Below, piece by piece: positions 17,500-26,082 of a stretch of 64,000 bases of DNA. Position 1 is the first letter of the stretch. The number at the start of each line of letters is the position of its first letter. The position numbers were made by a program, and so were the translations under genes. The notes beneath the pieces are model-generated. The model saw only the letters and a list, made by a program, of their open reading frames with translations. It was not told where the DNA came from and ran no database searches. The DNA comes from Bradyrhizobium viridifuturi (lineage in GTDB: Bacteria > Pseudomonadota > Alphaproteobacteria > Rhizobiales > Xanthobacteraceae), in the NCBI RefSeq assembly GCF_001238275.1, contig NZ_LGTB01000006.1, positions 1-64,000 on the forward strand. Reading direction: 5' to 3'.

Positions 17500-17958
17500 A
17501 TGACAGAACCGATGCGCTGCACCATTGGCGTGATTGACGGATATGCGTTCGTGTGGCGCGGCCTGGTCGCAGCCATTTCCATTTGCGCTGCAACCGCCGC
17601 GACCGCCAAGCCGCCGGGCGCCGACGCCGTGATGATCCGCATGATCGCTTGCGAAGGTGAGGACGTCCGGATGGAGGTCTATCTGCCGCTATCGGTCGAT
17701 CGCCACATGCGGGGCGGGCAATCGGTGATCGGCTACTACGCGCTCGACCTGACGGCTGTGAACAAGGGCAAGCCGCTCGAGCCGGTGCGTGTCACCCTGA
17801 GCACCGACGAGAAGATCGTGACCGTCGACCAATACCTTCGGGGCCTGCCGCCGACCCGCATTCCGGTCGCCGGTGGCACCGTCGACTTCGACCAGCGGTT
17901 CGCCACGCACGCGAAGTGCGGCCCGTTCCAGTCGCAGGATCCGAACTTCGGCAATTGA
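17500..17958 (+). CDS. Secreted or periplasmic hypothetical protein
   Basis: About 152 residues with a hydrophobic signal segment (GLVAAISICAATAATA) near residue 20-36, followed by a small beta-rich domain with two cysteines (IACEGEDV and HAKCGPF) likely to form a disulfide. The open frame runs upstream to 17251, but the signal peptide position argues for the ATG at 17500 or the one at 17512. The end is only 45 bases before the MFS gene on the same strand. I do not recognise the family. Confidence 0.6.
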   Translation: MTEPMRCTIGVIDGYAFVWRGLVAAISICAATAATAKPPGADAVMIRMIACEGEDVRMEVYLPLSVDRHMRGGQSVIGYYALDLTAVNKGKPLEPVRVTLSTDEKIVTVDQYLRGLPPTRIPVAGGTVDFDQRFATHAKCGPFQSQDPNFGN

Positions 17959-18002
17959 CCCGGCGACTTCCCGTCGCGGCAAGCGCGTCCCCTTGCTGCT
18001 GC

Positions 18003-19301
18003 ATGCCTAATCTCTCGGCAATGTGGCTTGACCTTGAGGCAATTGCCGACGAAGTTCCGCGTGCCGTGGTAATTTCTTCTGAATATTCCCCCGAAGCCGC
18101 AACGTTCATTCCCGACTCGCGCCGGGCATGGCTGCGCCTTGTCGTGGCCGTGGTGATCGGCTCGCTCGGCAGCGTCGGCATGTGGTCGGTCGTGGTGGCG
18201 TTGCCGATGGTGCAGACCGATTTCGGCGCGACCCGCGGAACGGCCTCGCTCGCCTTCACGATGGTGATGCTCGGCTTCGGCCTCGGCCAGGTCGTGACCG
18301 GCAAGATCAGCGACCGCTACGGAATCGTCGCGGCAATCGGTGCCGGGATCGGCATTCTCGGCCTCGGCTATATCGGTGCCGGCTACGCGCCGTCGATCCT
18401 GGCCTTCATCCTGCTGCATTTTGCGATCGGCCTGTCGTCGGCGGCGACCTTCGGCCCGTTGATGGCGGAGGCCTCGCACTGGTTCGAGCGCTACCGCGGC
18501 CTTGCGGTCGCGATCGCCGCGAGCGGCAATTATGTCGGCGGCACGGTGTGGCCGCCGCTGGTCAATTTCGGCATGCAGAGTATCGGCTGGCGCACCACCC
18601 ATATCGCGATCGGCGTCTTCACCGCGGTCGCGATGGCGCTGGCGCTCGTGGTGCTGCGGTTGTTGATGGGGGCGGCGACGCGGCGCAGCCATGTCAACGC
18701 GGCGCCGCCGCGGGTCGACCTCAGGCTCTCCACCAACGCGCTGACCGCGATCCTGTCGCTGGCGTCGATCTCCTGCTGCGTGGCGATGTCGATGCCGCAG
18801 GTCCACATCGTCGCCTATTGCGGCGATCTCGGCTACGGCGTGGCGCGCGGCGCCGAGATGCTGTCGCTGATGCTCGGCTTCGGCATCATCAGCCGGATCG
18901 GCTCCGGATTCCTCGCCGACAGGATCGGCGGCATCCGCACGCTCTTGATCGGCTCGATCGCGCAGGGCTCGGCGCTGCTGTTCTATCTGTTCTTCGACAG
19001 CCTGACCTCGCTTTACGTCATCTCGGCGATGTTCGGCCTGTTCCAGGGCGGCATCGTGCCGAGCTATGCCATCATCGTGCGCGACGCGATGCCGGCGTCC
19101 GAGGCTGCGACCAGGATCGGCATCGTGATCTTCGCCTCGGTGTTCGGCATGTCGTTTGGCGGCTGGATCTCGGGCGTGATCTTCGACGCCACCGGTTCCT
19201 ATACCGCGGCCTTCGCCAATGGCCTCGCCTGGAACCTGCTCAACGTCAGCATCATCCTGCTGCTTCTGCTGCGGTCGCGGCAGCGGCTCGCGATGGCATG
19301 A
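18003..19301 (+). CDS. Major facilitator superfamily transporter
   Basis: About 432 residues with twelve predicted membrane helices in two halves of six. The loop between helices 2 and 3 reads GKISDRYG, the standard MFS motif (G-x3-DR-G), and it repeats in the second half as GFLADRIGGIR. The first helix begins near LRLVVAVVIGSLGSVGMWS. The closest feel is the monocarboxylate/oxalate-formate-type MFS group, but the substrate cannot be read from sequence. The start is uncertain: ATGs at 18003 and 18021 are both possible and no clear ribosome-binding site is seen. It is convergent with the MarR gene. Confidence 0.85.
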   Translation: MPNLSAMWLDLEAIADEVPRAVVISSEYSPEAATFIPDSRRAWLRLVVAVVIGSLGSVGMWSVVVALPMVQTDFGATRGTASLAFTMVMLGFGLGQVVTGKISDRYGIVAAIGAGIGILGLGYIGAGYAPSILAFILLHFAIGLSSAATFGPLMAEASHWFERYRGLAVAIAASGNYVGGTVWPPLVNFGMQSIGWRTTHIAIGVFTAVAMALALVVLRLLMGAATRRSHVNAAPPRVDLRLSTNALTAILSLASISCCVAMSMPQVHIVAYCGDLGYGVARGAEMLSLMLGFGIISRIGSGFLADRIGGIRTLLIGSIAQGSALLFYLFFDSLTSLYVISAMFGLFQGGIVPSYAIIVRDAMPASEAATRIGIVIFASVFGMSFGGWISGVIFDATGSYTAAFANGLAWNLLNVSIILLLLLRSRQRLAMA

Positions 19302-19303
19302 TC

Positions 19304-19328
19304 CGGAAAAGTGCGAAGCGGTTTTCCG
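19304..19328. repeat. Short hairpin repeat between convergent genes
   Basis: CGGAAAA (19304-19310) and TTTTCCG (19322-19328) are exact inverted arms with an 11-base loop, starting three bases after the MFS stop. The sequence GATCCGGAAAAGTGCGAAGCGG is, from memory, part of a dispersed Bradyrhizobium repeat. With T-runs on both sides it could end transcripts from both the MFS gene and the MarR gene. Confidence 0.5.
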
Positions 19329-19347
19329 AGGAGATGTCGACGGCTAC

Positions 19348-19839
19348 CTAGAGGTCGACCGAGATTCTCGCGATCGCCTTTTCGAGGCGGTTCTTGATCG
19401 AATCCATCTTGCCGGTCAGTTGCTGCAACTCGCGCAGATCGAGGTCGGCATAGACGAACTCGTTCAACTCCCGGCGTTGCGCGGACAGGTTCGCCATCTG
19501 CTTCTTGGCATGCTCGGTCAGCGACAGGTTCACGACGCGGGCATCCTCGGTCGAGCTCTTGCGGCGCACGAGGTTCTTCTTTTCGAGCAGCTTCGACTGC
19601 GTCACCACGAATGACTGATCGACGCGCAGCGCCCTCGAAACCGCGCCGACGGGCAGGCCGACGCTGCGGTCCTCGGCATTCGCCAGCACCGTCATGATCA
19701 TCCATTGCGGGCCGGTGATTCCGATCATCTTGGCCCAGATGCCGCGCAACTCGTCCAGGCGGACGCTGGTCGACACGATCTCCCAAGCCAATCGCTCAGC
19801 CGCGTCCTGCAGTTTGTCGGTCGATTTGCGCTCGGTCAT
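19348..19839 (-). CDS. MarR-family transcriptional regulator
   Basis: A 163-residue winged-helix regulator. The DNA-binding core is at about 42-115: MIGITGPQWMIMTVL, AVSRALRVDQSFVVTQSKLLEKKNLVRRKSS and DARVVNLSLTEHAK, the normal MarR order of recognition helix and wing. The N- and C-terminal helices (11-35 and 125-160) would form the dimer interface. No redox cysteine is present, so it is probably ligand-responsive. It is divergent from the porin gene, with a 314-base gap holding a small AT-rich palindrome, and convergent with the MFS gene. Targets are unknown. Confidence 0.88.
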   Translation of the reverse strand: MTERKSTDKLQDAAERLAWEIVSTSVRLDELRGIWAKMIGITGPQWMIMTVLANAEDRSVGLPVGAVSRALRVDQSFVVTQSKLLEKKNLVRRKSSTEDARVVNLSLTEHAKKQMANLSAQRRELNEFVYADLDLRELQQLTGKMDSIKNRLEKAIARISVDL

Positions 19840-20153
19840 GACCTACCTTAACAAAAATTCATCTTCACGGATATCGAGCAATCTTTGAAGCGGGCGCCGG
19901 ACGAAAATGTTCGTGCGGGCGTTGCCTGAATGACACAAGGGTGCGCAAAGATAGAATGACTAACTAATATAAGTTGAATATGTGACCTTCCAATTGCATT
20001 GTTCCGCATCGTAGATGGGGGGCATCCACCATCTCACGCCTGCAGTGGCCGAGTTGACCACGAGCATCTTGAAAATGGCTGCGCGGCAGCGGTTTTCGGG
20101 AGGGGAACGTTTGTCGCTTTGCCAGCAGTGCAAGGCATCACTTGGAGGATAGC
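19840..20153. promoter_or_regulatory. Divergent MarR / porin intergenic region with candidate operator
   Basis: 314 bases without a gene. It must hold the MarR promoter (minus) and the porin promoter and long leader (plus). AACT-AATATA-AGTT at 19962-19975 is an AT-rich inverted repeat of the kind MarR proteins bind, 123 bases from the MarR start. CTTGGAGGA immediately before 20154 is the porin ribosome-binding site. Confidence 0.45.
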
Positions 20154-21712
20154 ATGAAGATAGTTAAGGGCCTTTTGTTGGGCTCGGCGGCAGCTCTCGC
20201 CGCGAGCAGTGGAGCCATGGCGGCCGACCTTCCGGTCAAGGCCAAGGCAGTGGAGTACGTGAAGGTCTGCTCGCTCTATGGTCCGGGCTTCTACTTTATT
20301 CCGGGCACCGACACCTGCATCAAGCTGGGCGGCTACCTGCGTATGGACGTTCTGGCGAACACCAACTCGGATCACACCGGCAACTACGCTGGCGCCGGTG
20401 GTGCACAGAACCGCTTCACCAACGGCTATACCTGGCGCTCGCGTGAAGACCTCAACGTCGACACCCGCACTGCGACCGAATACGGCGTGGTTCGCACCTT
20501 CTTCGATGCGACCTTCAGCTGGACCTCGGACAGCTATGGCGCGGGCGCCGCGGCAGGCTCGACGGTCTACTCGCCGATCGGAACGTCCGCTGCTCCGAAC
20601 AACGCCAGCTCGGGCGGTGTCGCCGCCGGCACGGTCGGCGTCTATTACGCCTTCGTCCAGTTCGCCGGCTTCACCATGGGTAAGGCGGTCTCGCAGTTCT
20701 CGGCGCCGTGGGCCAACTATCCCGGCAACAACTTCGACGGTCTCGTCGGCGGCGGCGGCACGATCACCGGTGTCAACCAGTTCACCTACACCGCGCAGTT
20801 CGGCAACGGCGTGTCGCTGGCGTTGTCGGCCCAGGATCAATCGGCCTACTATCAGGCCGGTGTGCAGAATCTCGGTGTGCTGGGTACCGGTGCTCTCGGT
20901 CCCTACGGCGCGAGCGACTATGCCGGCACGATTGCTCCGGACCTCGTCGCGATGCTGCGCGTCGACCAGGCCTGGGGTCTGTTCCAGGCGTCGTTCGCGG
21001 CGCATGACAACCACGCGCCTACTACGGCGGCACTGAGTTGACCGGTCATCCGGACGACAAGTGGGGCTGGGCTGGTCAGTTGGCCTTGTCGATCAAGAAC
21101 ATTCCGACCGGACCTGGCGACACCATCAACTTGCAGGGCGTCTACACCAACGGTGCGACGCGCTACAACATCCAGGATCTCTCGGGTGCCGGTGCGTTCA
21201 CCTACTTCGGCAACACCAGCGTTCCCGGTGCCTATCAGAGCATCGGCTTCGGCATCGCGCCGGACAGCGTGTTCGTCTCCGGCGGTCAGCAGCAGTTGAT
21301 CACGACGTACGGCGTGCGCGGTGCGTACGTCCACAACTGGAACCCCTATTGGAACACCAGCGTCTATGGTGCGTGGGCCCAGGTCAACTACAACGGCACC
21401 GCCAAGAGCTACATCTGCGGCCCGGGCGGGACTGGCGTGGGCGGATCGTTCGGCGTCCTGATCGGCGCCACCTCGAACCTGACCTCGTGCAACCCCGACT
21501 ACAGCATTGCTCAGATCGGCACGCAGACCCAGTGGACTCCGGTGAAGAACCTGACCTTCTCGGCTGACTTCACCTACACCCATCTGGATCAGAACTACGC
21601 TGGCACGATCACCTACCCGGGTAGCGCTGCGATCGGCAAGCCGGCCGCTGTCTACTCGCTCAGCAACCAGGATACCTACATGCTGCTGCTCCGCGCGCAG
21701 CGCAACTGGTAA
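20154..21712 (+). pseudogene. Bradyrhizobium-type outer-membrane porin, interrupted by a one-base frameshift
   Basis: The gene encodes a 16-stranded-type alphaproteobacterial porin. The first part (20154-21041) has a signal peptide ending GAMAADLPVKA and the conserved start VCSLYGPGFYFIPGTDTCIKLGGYLR. The second part (21038-21712, another frame) continues without loss of sequence to the C-terminal phenylalanine/tryptophan-type end, LLLRAQRNW. Adding one G after base 21017 (GCGCCTAC to GCGGCCTAC) restores NHAAYYGGTELTGHPDDKWG and a full 519-residue protein. The break is therefore a single deletion in an otherwise intact, abundant outer-membrane protein gene, and may be a sequence error. Strong RBS and terminator. 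Confidence 0.9.
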
Positions 21713-21743
21713 AGCCCGGTTGATCCGGACTTGATCACGACCC

Positions 21744-21780
21744 AAAGCCTCGACAGGAAACTGTCGAGGCTTTGATTTTG
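21744..21780 (+). terminator. Intrinsic terminator of the porin gene
   Basis: A perfect 13-bp stem, AAAGCCTCGACAG with CTGTCGAGGCTTT, and a GAAA tetraloop, followed by TTTGATTTTG. It starts 31 bases after the porin stop. Confidence 0.95.
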
Positions 21781-21793
21781 AAAGAAGAGCGCA

Positions 21794-21823
21794 TTGTATG
21801 ATTTACTAACATTAGTCTATCAT
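21794..21823 (+). promoter_or_regulatory. Candidate promoter of a small RNA
   Basis: TTGTAT (21794-21799) and TATCAT (21818-21823) are separated by 18 bases, giving a sigma-70-like pair with a good -10. It stands in a free stretch between two terminators, with nothing coding immediately downstream. Confidence 0.4.
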
Positions 21824-21829
21824 GTACAA

Positions 21830-21928
21830 ACTTGGTGTCGGTTGCTCTGCCGACCATGACGAGGAGATATCAAACTTCTTCATGAACTAGCCTCCAGAAC
21901 CTCCGGCAATGCCCTGCCGGAGGTTTTT
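21830..21928 (+). ncRNA. Candidate small RNA between two terminators
   Basis: A roughly 100-base stretch that starts just after a sigma-70-like promoter and ends at a strong intrinsic terminator (21899-21928). It has no sizeable reading frame; GAGGAGATATCAAACTTC followed by ATGAACTAG could at most give a dipeptide. The porin terminator lies upstream, so this would be an independent transcript. Start by inference from the promoter; no expression data. Confidence 0.4.
21899..21928 (+). terminator. Intrinsic terminator of the candidate small RNA
   Basis: A perfect 10-bp stem, ACCTCCGGCA with TGCCGGAGGT, a 6-base loop and a run of five T. It is too far from the porin gene, which already has its own terminator, and so implies a separate transcript. 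Confidence 0.85.
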
Positions 21929-21970
21929 CATTTGAAGGCGATAGGATCGCGCGCAGACTCGCCCGTGCTG

Positions 21971-22126
21971 ATGCAGCTCAACATCAATGACGTCGGGCTC
22001 GATTGCATGGACGATGAAGAGTTCTCGATCTTTCGCGATCTCGTCGATCGCTGCATCAACTCCAGCGATCGGGCGCAGGCGATGCAGGACTACCCGGTTA
22101 GGGACGGCGACAGTGCAGTCGTTTAG
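21971..22126 (+). CDS. Possible small soluble protein
   Basis: A 51-residue frame beginning MQLNINDVGLDCMDDEEF and continuing FRDLVDRCINSSDRAQAMQD. It is acidic and helical, with a balanced composition that looks coding. A GTG two codons earlier and a TTG at 21932 are alternative starts; no strong ribosome-binding site is seen. It lies just after the small-RNA terminator. I do not recognise the family. Confidence 0.4.
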   Translation: MQLNINDVGLDCMDDEEFSIFRDLVDRCINSSDRAQAMQDYPVRDGDSAVV

Positions 22127-22538
22127 CGGTGCGTGGATATGCCAGCGCGTTCGCGGTCAGCTCTGCGCGGTCACGACCGAGTGAGCGGCGGCGCGCCGGT
22201 TCTCGCGATCCCGTGAGCAGGCTTGCACGGCGGCAGGTTCGCAAGCGGAACATTACCGAGCATCTGCTCGGCAACGATTGCTGCAGCAACGTTCGGCCCT
22301 CAGGCATAAGCGCAACGCATTCCTGCGCCGCCATATCAACATTTGCCGCCGTCGAATTACTTCAATTATATGATACGAGATTGGAATATTTTCTTGGGAG
22401 AGCTGGGTGATTGGCGTGTGCGATTTCGACGCCAACGTCGCGCGGCTACCGAAGCGGCGGCTCGTCGACAACAACAAGCGGACTCGTCCCGATAACGCAT
22501 ACCGGCAGCGGAGCCGGGTGCGAACGAGTTGACGAAAC
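22127..22538. other. Region with no firm gene
   Basis: 412 bases of mixed composition. One short frame at 22370-22495 (41 codons, beginning MIRDWNIFLGELGDWRVRF) might be a small helical protein or a decayed upstream piece of the following hydrolase gene, but has no clear ribosome-binding site. No hairpin terminator or repeat was noticed. Confidence 0.4.
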
Positions 22539-23679
22539 ATGCATGACCACTGTGGGGCGCGCGGTGCCTCGTCAAGCAGCGTCGAGTTCGATGACAAGGG
22601 CTGGCCTGCCTGGCCGGATCGAGAGGATTTGTCGGCGGAGTTCGTCAAGCTGCTGGCCGCAGCACAGGAAGGCGGTTCGACGGTCTCCGAATGCTGGTTG
22701 ACCTTGAGCAGGATCAACCTCGCTTCGGAAAGCTCGTGGTCCGAGCAGTGGATCAAGACCGCGGAACTGAACGAGGCGCGCGCCGAGCATTCGTTGCTGA
22801 ACAACAATCTGGTCACCGCCCGTCGCAATTGGCTTCGGGCCACGACCTACTTTCACGCCGCCGCTAGGCCTCCCGGATATGCCAACGATTTGCTGACACG
22901 TGCGTCGACGGCATGCGGCGATGCGCAACCAGCTTTTTGAAGACCCGGGTTCCGGCGGGCCAGGTGCTCTCGATTCCGTGGACCGAAGACCTGTCGCTGC
23001 AGGCCTACTATCTGCCGTCGGCGTTTCGCGACGATGGGCCGGTCATCGTCTGCATCGGCGAGCCTGGTTCGTACAAGGAAGAGTTGATCACCAAATACGC
23101 CGGTCATGCGAACGAGCGCGGCTTCTCGCTGCTCGCCGTGGACCTGCTGGGAACGCAGGCGGCCTTGTCACCGGAACGGCTCGAGGGCCACAGATTCGAA
23201 GCCGCCATGAGCCGCGTGCTGGACTTTCTTTCCGAGAAGCCCGGCGTCGACAGCACGCGGATCGCCATCGTGGCGGACGCGTGCAATTCCTCGCTGGTCG
23301 CCCGTGCGGCGGCCAGCGACGCCCGGTTTGCCGCAGCGGTTTGCGATGCCGGAATTTGGGACTCGCACGAGAGAAGCTTCTTCTATCGGCAAGCAGGCGA
23401 CAACGAGCAGACCGGATGGCTCGAGGAAGCCAACGCGATCTCGCGAAGCATCGAATGCCCGCTGCTGGTCACCGCGGGCGAAGCAGGCTGCTTCTTCCGG
23501 GCGCCTTGACCGAATTCGGCAACCAGTTGGGCAACATTCATCGCGACGCCAGCTTGATCCTGTTCCGGCGCGCCGAAACCGCCGCCATGCAAGGACATAT
23601 CGATAATCCGACCCTGGCCAACGAAGTCATCTTCGACTGGCTCGAAGATCGGCTGCGCTTGAGGAAGGGCCTGTCCTGA
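22539..23679 (+). pseudogene. Alpha/beta hydrolase (esterase-like), interrupted by two one-base frameshifts
   Basis: Three consecutive frames together give one about 380-residue protein. The N-terminal helical part (22539-about 22898) includes NNNLVTARRNWLRATTYFHAA. The hydrolase core (about 22898-23505) includes SIPWTEDLSLQAYYLPS, PVIVCIGEPGSYKEEL and GFSLLAVDLLGTQ. The C-terminal part (to 23679) includes EFGNQLGNIHRDASLILFRR. Adding one base near 22897 and one C near 23504 (GCGCCTTGACC to GCGCCCTTGACC) rejoins them. The family resembles FrsA/DUF1100-type hydrolases. The expected nucleophile elbow reads VADACNSSLV rather than G-x-S-x-G, so catalytic activity is doubtful even if the frame is intact. 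Confidence 0.72.
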
Positions 23680-23708
23680 AGCGACCATTGCGCGGCCGAT
23701 CGTGGCGA

Positions 23709-24113
23709 TCACACCGCTTGACCGGCCTTCAGCAATGAGCAGCCGGTGATCTTCAGGCTGCCGTCGGCCTGCCGCTCCAGCGTGTAGAGCGCCTCCCACG
23801 CCTCGCCATTGGCGTCAACGATGTGAACGCGCTGCGCGATCCGGTCGCCTTCGCTGCGCGCCTCGCCGAACTCGAAGCTCTTGTGGCGATAGACCGGCGC
23901 GTACTGGCTCTGCACCATCGACATGAAGATCTCGGCCTGCGGAAAGAGCTGCCGGATCGCGGGCGCCGCATAGGAATAGGCGCTAGCTGCGTCGTCGCGG
24001 CCGAACGCCTGCTCCTGGGCGCGGATCACGTCCTGCGCGGCGCTGACGTCGTCGGCAGCGGCAGGCGAGGCGAGGGCGAACAGGATGGCGGCAATGAGGG
24101 CGATCGCGCGCAT
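23709..24113 (-). CDS. DUF4864 family exported protein
   Basis: A 134-residue protein with a signal peptide (RAIALIAAILFALASPAAA, cleavage before DD) and a compact NTF2-like alpha+beta domain: VIRAQEQAFGRDDAASAYSYAAPAIRQLFPQAEIFMSMV, YRHKSFEFGEAR, then WEALYTLERQADGSLKITGCSLL. That layout is DUF4864. The start is the ATG at 24113 with GGAAG eight bases upstream; the frame opens 11 codons earlier. Function unknown; the location would be periplasm. It stands alone on the minus strand. Confidence 0.8.
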   Translation of the reverse strand: MRAIALIAAILFALASPAAADDVSAAQDVIRAQEQAFGRDDAASAYSYAAPAIRQLFPQAEIFMSMVQSQYAPVYRHKSFEFGEARSEGDRIAQRVHIVDANGEAWEALYTLERQADGSLKITGCSLLKAGQAV

Positions 24114-24242
24114 GGAATGCTTCCTTCGATGGTTGAGCATACGCAAAAGAATCGCCGCGGTTTCATGCCCAGACGATTTCGGTCAAAATTGATCTGCCGC
24201 AAGGCTCCTTCCGGCCGGCGCATTAGCGTTTGTTCGTCAAGC

Positions 24243-24356
24243 TTGGAGGAGCACCAGAACTTTGATACCATTCTCGTCGTCATTGCCGTGACCATGATGT
24301 TCGCGACGGTCGCATTCGTGATCGCCTATGGCGACCGGCAGACCCGCAACTTGTGA
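24243..24356 (+). CDS. Very small single-span membrane protein, start codon uncertain
   Basis: The C-terminal 35 residues, NFDTILVVIAVTMMFATVAFVIAYGDRQTRNL, split here as NFDTILVVIAVTMMF and ATVAFVIAYGDRQTRNL, form one membrane helix with a charged tail. Short proteins of this pattern are, from memory, common in Bradyrhizobium and begin MNFDTILVV. Here the sequence reads GGAGGAGCACCAGAACTTT: one added T after base 24256 would create ATGAACTTT with a perfectly placed GGAGGA. As written, only the TTG at 24243 is available. Either the start codon was lost or one base is missing from the sequence. Confidence 0.45.
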   Translation: MEEHQNFDTILVVIAVTMMFATVAFVIAYGDRQTRNL

Positions 24357-24380
24357 CGGCGCAGCCGTCAGGCCGCGCGG

Positions 24381-25904
24381 TTACCGGATCGAGCCCTTGA
24401 AATTATCGATGTCGGGCGAGGGGCGGGCCGGAAACAGCCGCGCGGGCGAGGAGTTGTCGAGCCGGCGCTTGCACTTGGCCTCATCGGCGCCGTCGTCGGT
24501 GCCGTCCTTCCCGTCGCGCTTCTTGGCAAAGACATCGTCGAGCCGGTTGACGATCAGCATCGCATGGTCGCGCTCGAGCGTGTCGGGATTCTTGCGCCGC
24601 TCGTCGGAGCGGAACGTGCCGCCTGCCATCTTGCCGGTCATCTCGTAGTCGCAGCCGGCCTTCCAGTCGCCCTGGTCCCATTTCCACCCCTTGGCCGTCA
24701 CGGCGCCGTTGCCGTCGGCGGTGACCTTGATGACGGCGTTGTAGGCGAGCCAGATGCCGGCCAGCCCGCTGCGCTTGTCGTCAAAGCCTTCGAGCAGCGC
24801 CAGGCGTTCGCGCTGCAAGCCATTGACGTGATCGCGTGCATCGACCGTGAAGTGGACCTGTGAGCTCTGCTTGTTCCAGGCCGGATGCAGGAACTCCGGA
24901 TACTGCTCGGTCTGGCTCTTCACCCAATTGCGCTGGTCGTCGATCAGAGCGCGCCGGGTCGCCTCGTCGAGCCGCGGCTGCAATGCCTTCCAGGCGCGGT
25001 TCAGCCGCTGGTCGTTGGCGGCGAGATCAGGATCGGCGCAGATTTCCTCGTCGGTCGCGGTCTCAGGTTTCGTGCAGTCGAAGGTCGGCGCGGCGAACGC
25101 GGTGTCGGACTTGTCGGATGCCACGTCCTTGCCGGCGGCAAAGTAGCTGCCGGTGACCTGCCACATCGACGAACAGTCGTTGAGCCCGTCCCAGTCCTCG
25201 TCATCGATGGTCCCGACGATCCGCAAGGTCTCGCCCTGGCGGCGGAGCTTCAACGACGGCGGCTTTGCGGGAGTGGCGGCTGCGTCGGCCTTGGTCTTGT
25301 CGGCCGGCCGGTCCCTCTCGATCACCACCGGCCCGGAGAGCCAGCCGCCCGCGGGCTTCAGGTCGGCGGTCAGCTTGCAGGTTCGCCTGCGCTCGCCGCC
25401 ATAGTCGCCGCGCAGATCGGCGGCGAGGCGATAGGCGCCGCCGTCGGCCGGCGTCAGCGTGATGCTGCCGAAGGCGTTGACCCAGCTGCCGGCGATGCCG
25501 GGCCGGCCGGATGCGATTGCCTCGAGCGCGGCCGCGCGGCGCCGCAACGTCTCGGCAAATTTCTGCTTCAGCTCGTCGGCGTCGGCATCGGCCAGCACCT
25601 CGGCGGCGTCGATGATCATCTCGTTGAACCAGGCCTGGTCGCGCTTCAGCAGCGGCTTGACGTTCGCCGGCATCTTCGCGAGCGCCGTGTCGAACGCCTT
25701 GTCGATCTGCGCCACCAGCCTGTCGGTACCGGCCTTCCTGCAGTCGGCGGTCTTGATCCGGTCATCACTGGTATCGCCGCAGAGTGTGATCGCGGTCGGC
25801 GCGCTGCTCGATGCGCGCAGGTAGTCGTCCATCGCAAATGCCGTGGTCGGGGGCAGGGCGGAAGCGGCGACGGCGAATGCAATGAGGCGAGGGAGGGCGG
25901 ACAT
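24381..25904 (-). CDS. Exported LprI-like (DUF1311) protein
   Basis: A 507-residue protein from the ATG at 25904, chosen for its signal peptide (MSALPRLIAFAVAASALPP, cleavage near AFA). Two copies of a Cys-containing helical unit are visible. The clearer one reads FDCTKPETATDEEICADPDLAANDQRLNRAWKAL, split by a second half DDQRNWVKSQTEQ; this is the lysozyme-inhibitor LprI N-terminal motif. A weaker one lies near CGDTSDDRIKTADCRKAGTDRLVA. Between and after are beta-rich parts with GIAGSWVNAFGSITLT and GLAGIWLAYNAVIKVT. The role is likely periplasmic, possibly lysozyme inhibition or envelope binding; inferred from the family only. It stands alone. Confidence 0.75.
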   Translation of the reverse strand: MSALPRLIAFAVAASALPPTTAFAMDDYLRASSSAPTAITLCGDTSDDRIKTADCRKAGTDRLVAQIDKAFDTALAKMPANVKPLLKRDQAWFNEMIIDAAEVLADADADELKQKFAETLRRRAAALEAIASGRPGIAGSWVNAFGSITLTPADGGAYRLAADLRGDYGGERRRTCKLTADLKPAGGWLSGPVVIERDRPADKTKADAAATPAKPPSLKLRRQGETLRIVGTIDDEDWDGLNDCSSMWQVTGSYFAAGKDVASDKSDTAFAAPTFDCTKPETATDEEICADPDLAANDQRLNRAWKALQPRLDEATRRALIDDQRNWVKSQTEQYPEFLHPAWNKQSSQVHFTVDARDHVNGLQRERLALLEGFDDKRSGLAGIWLAYNAVIKVTADGNGAVTAKGWKWDQGDWKAGCDYEMTGKMAGGTFRSDERRKNPDTLERDHAMLIVNRLDDVFAKKRDGKDGTDDGADEAKCKRRLDNSSPARLFPARPSPDIDNFKGSIR

Positions 25905-26082
25905 GATTTGCGGCGCCTGGCAATGGGAACGAGCACACCTGCGCTGCATTAGTTGCTGGCTGCGAGACTTTGGTTCAGGGCAATGCGCAACTCGCCCTGT
26001 GGGCCAGGCGGAGGCGTGCTTCGTCACTCAGACCCGGCGCGGTTTCCGCGCCGACAAGACCGAACCGGCGTTCGCTGCAAAC

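Noticed and set aside
21038..21712. Second half of the porin as an independent gene starting at TTG
   Set aside because: It lacks a signal peptide and continues the strand pattern of the first half without a gap.
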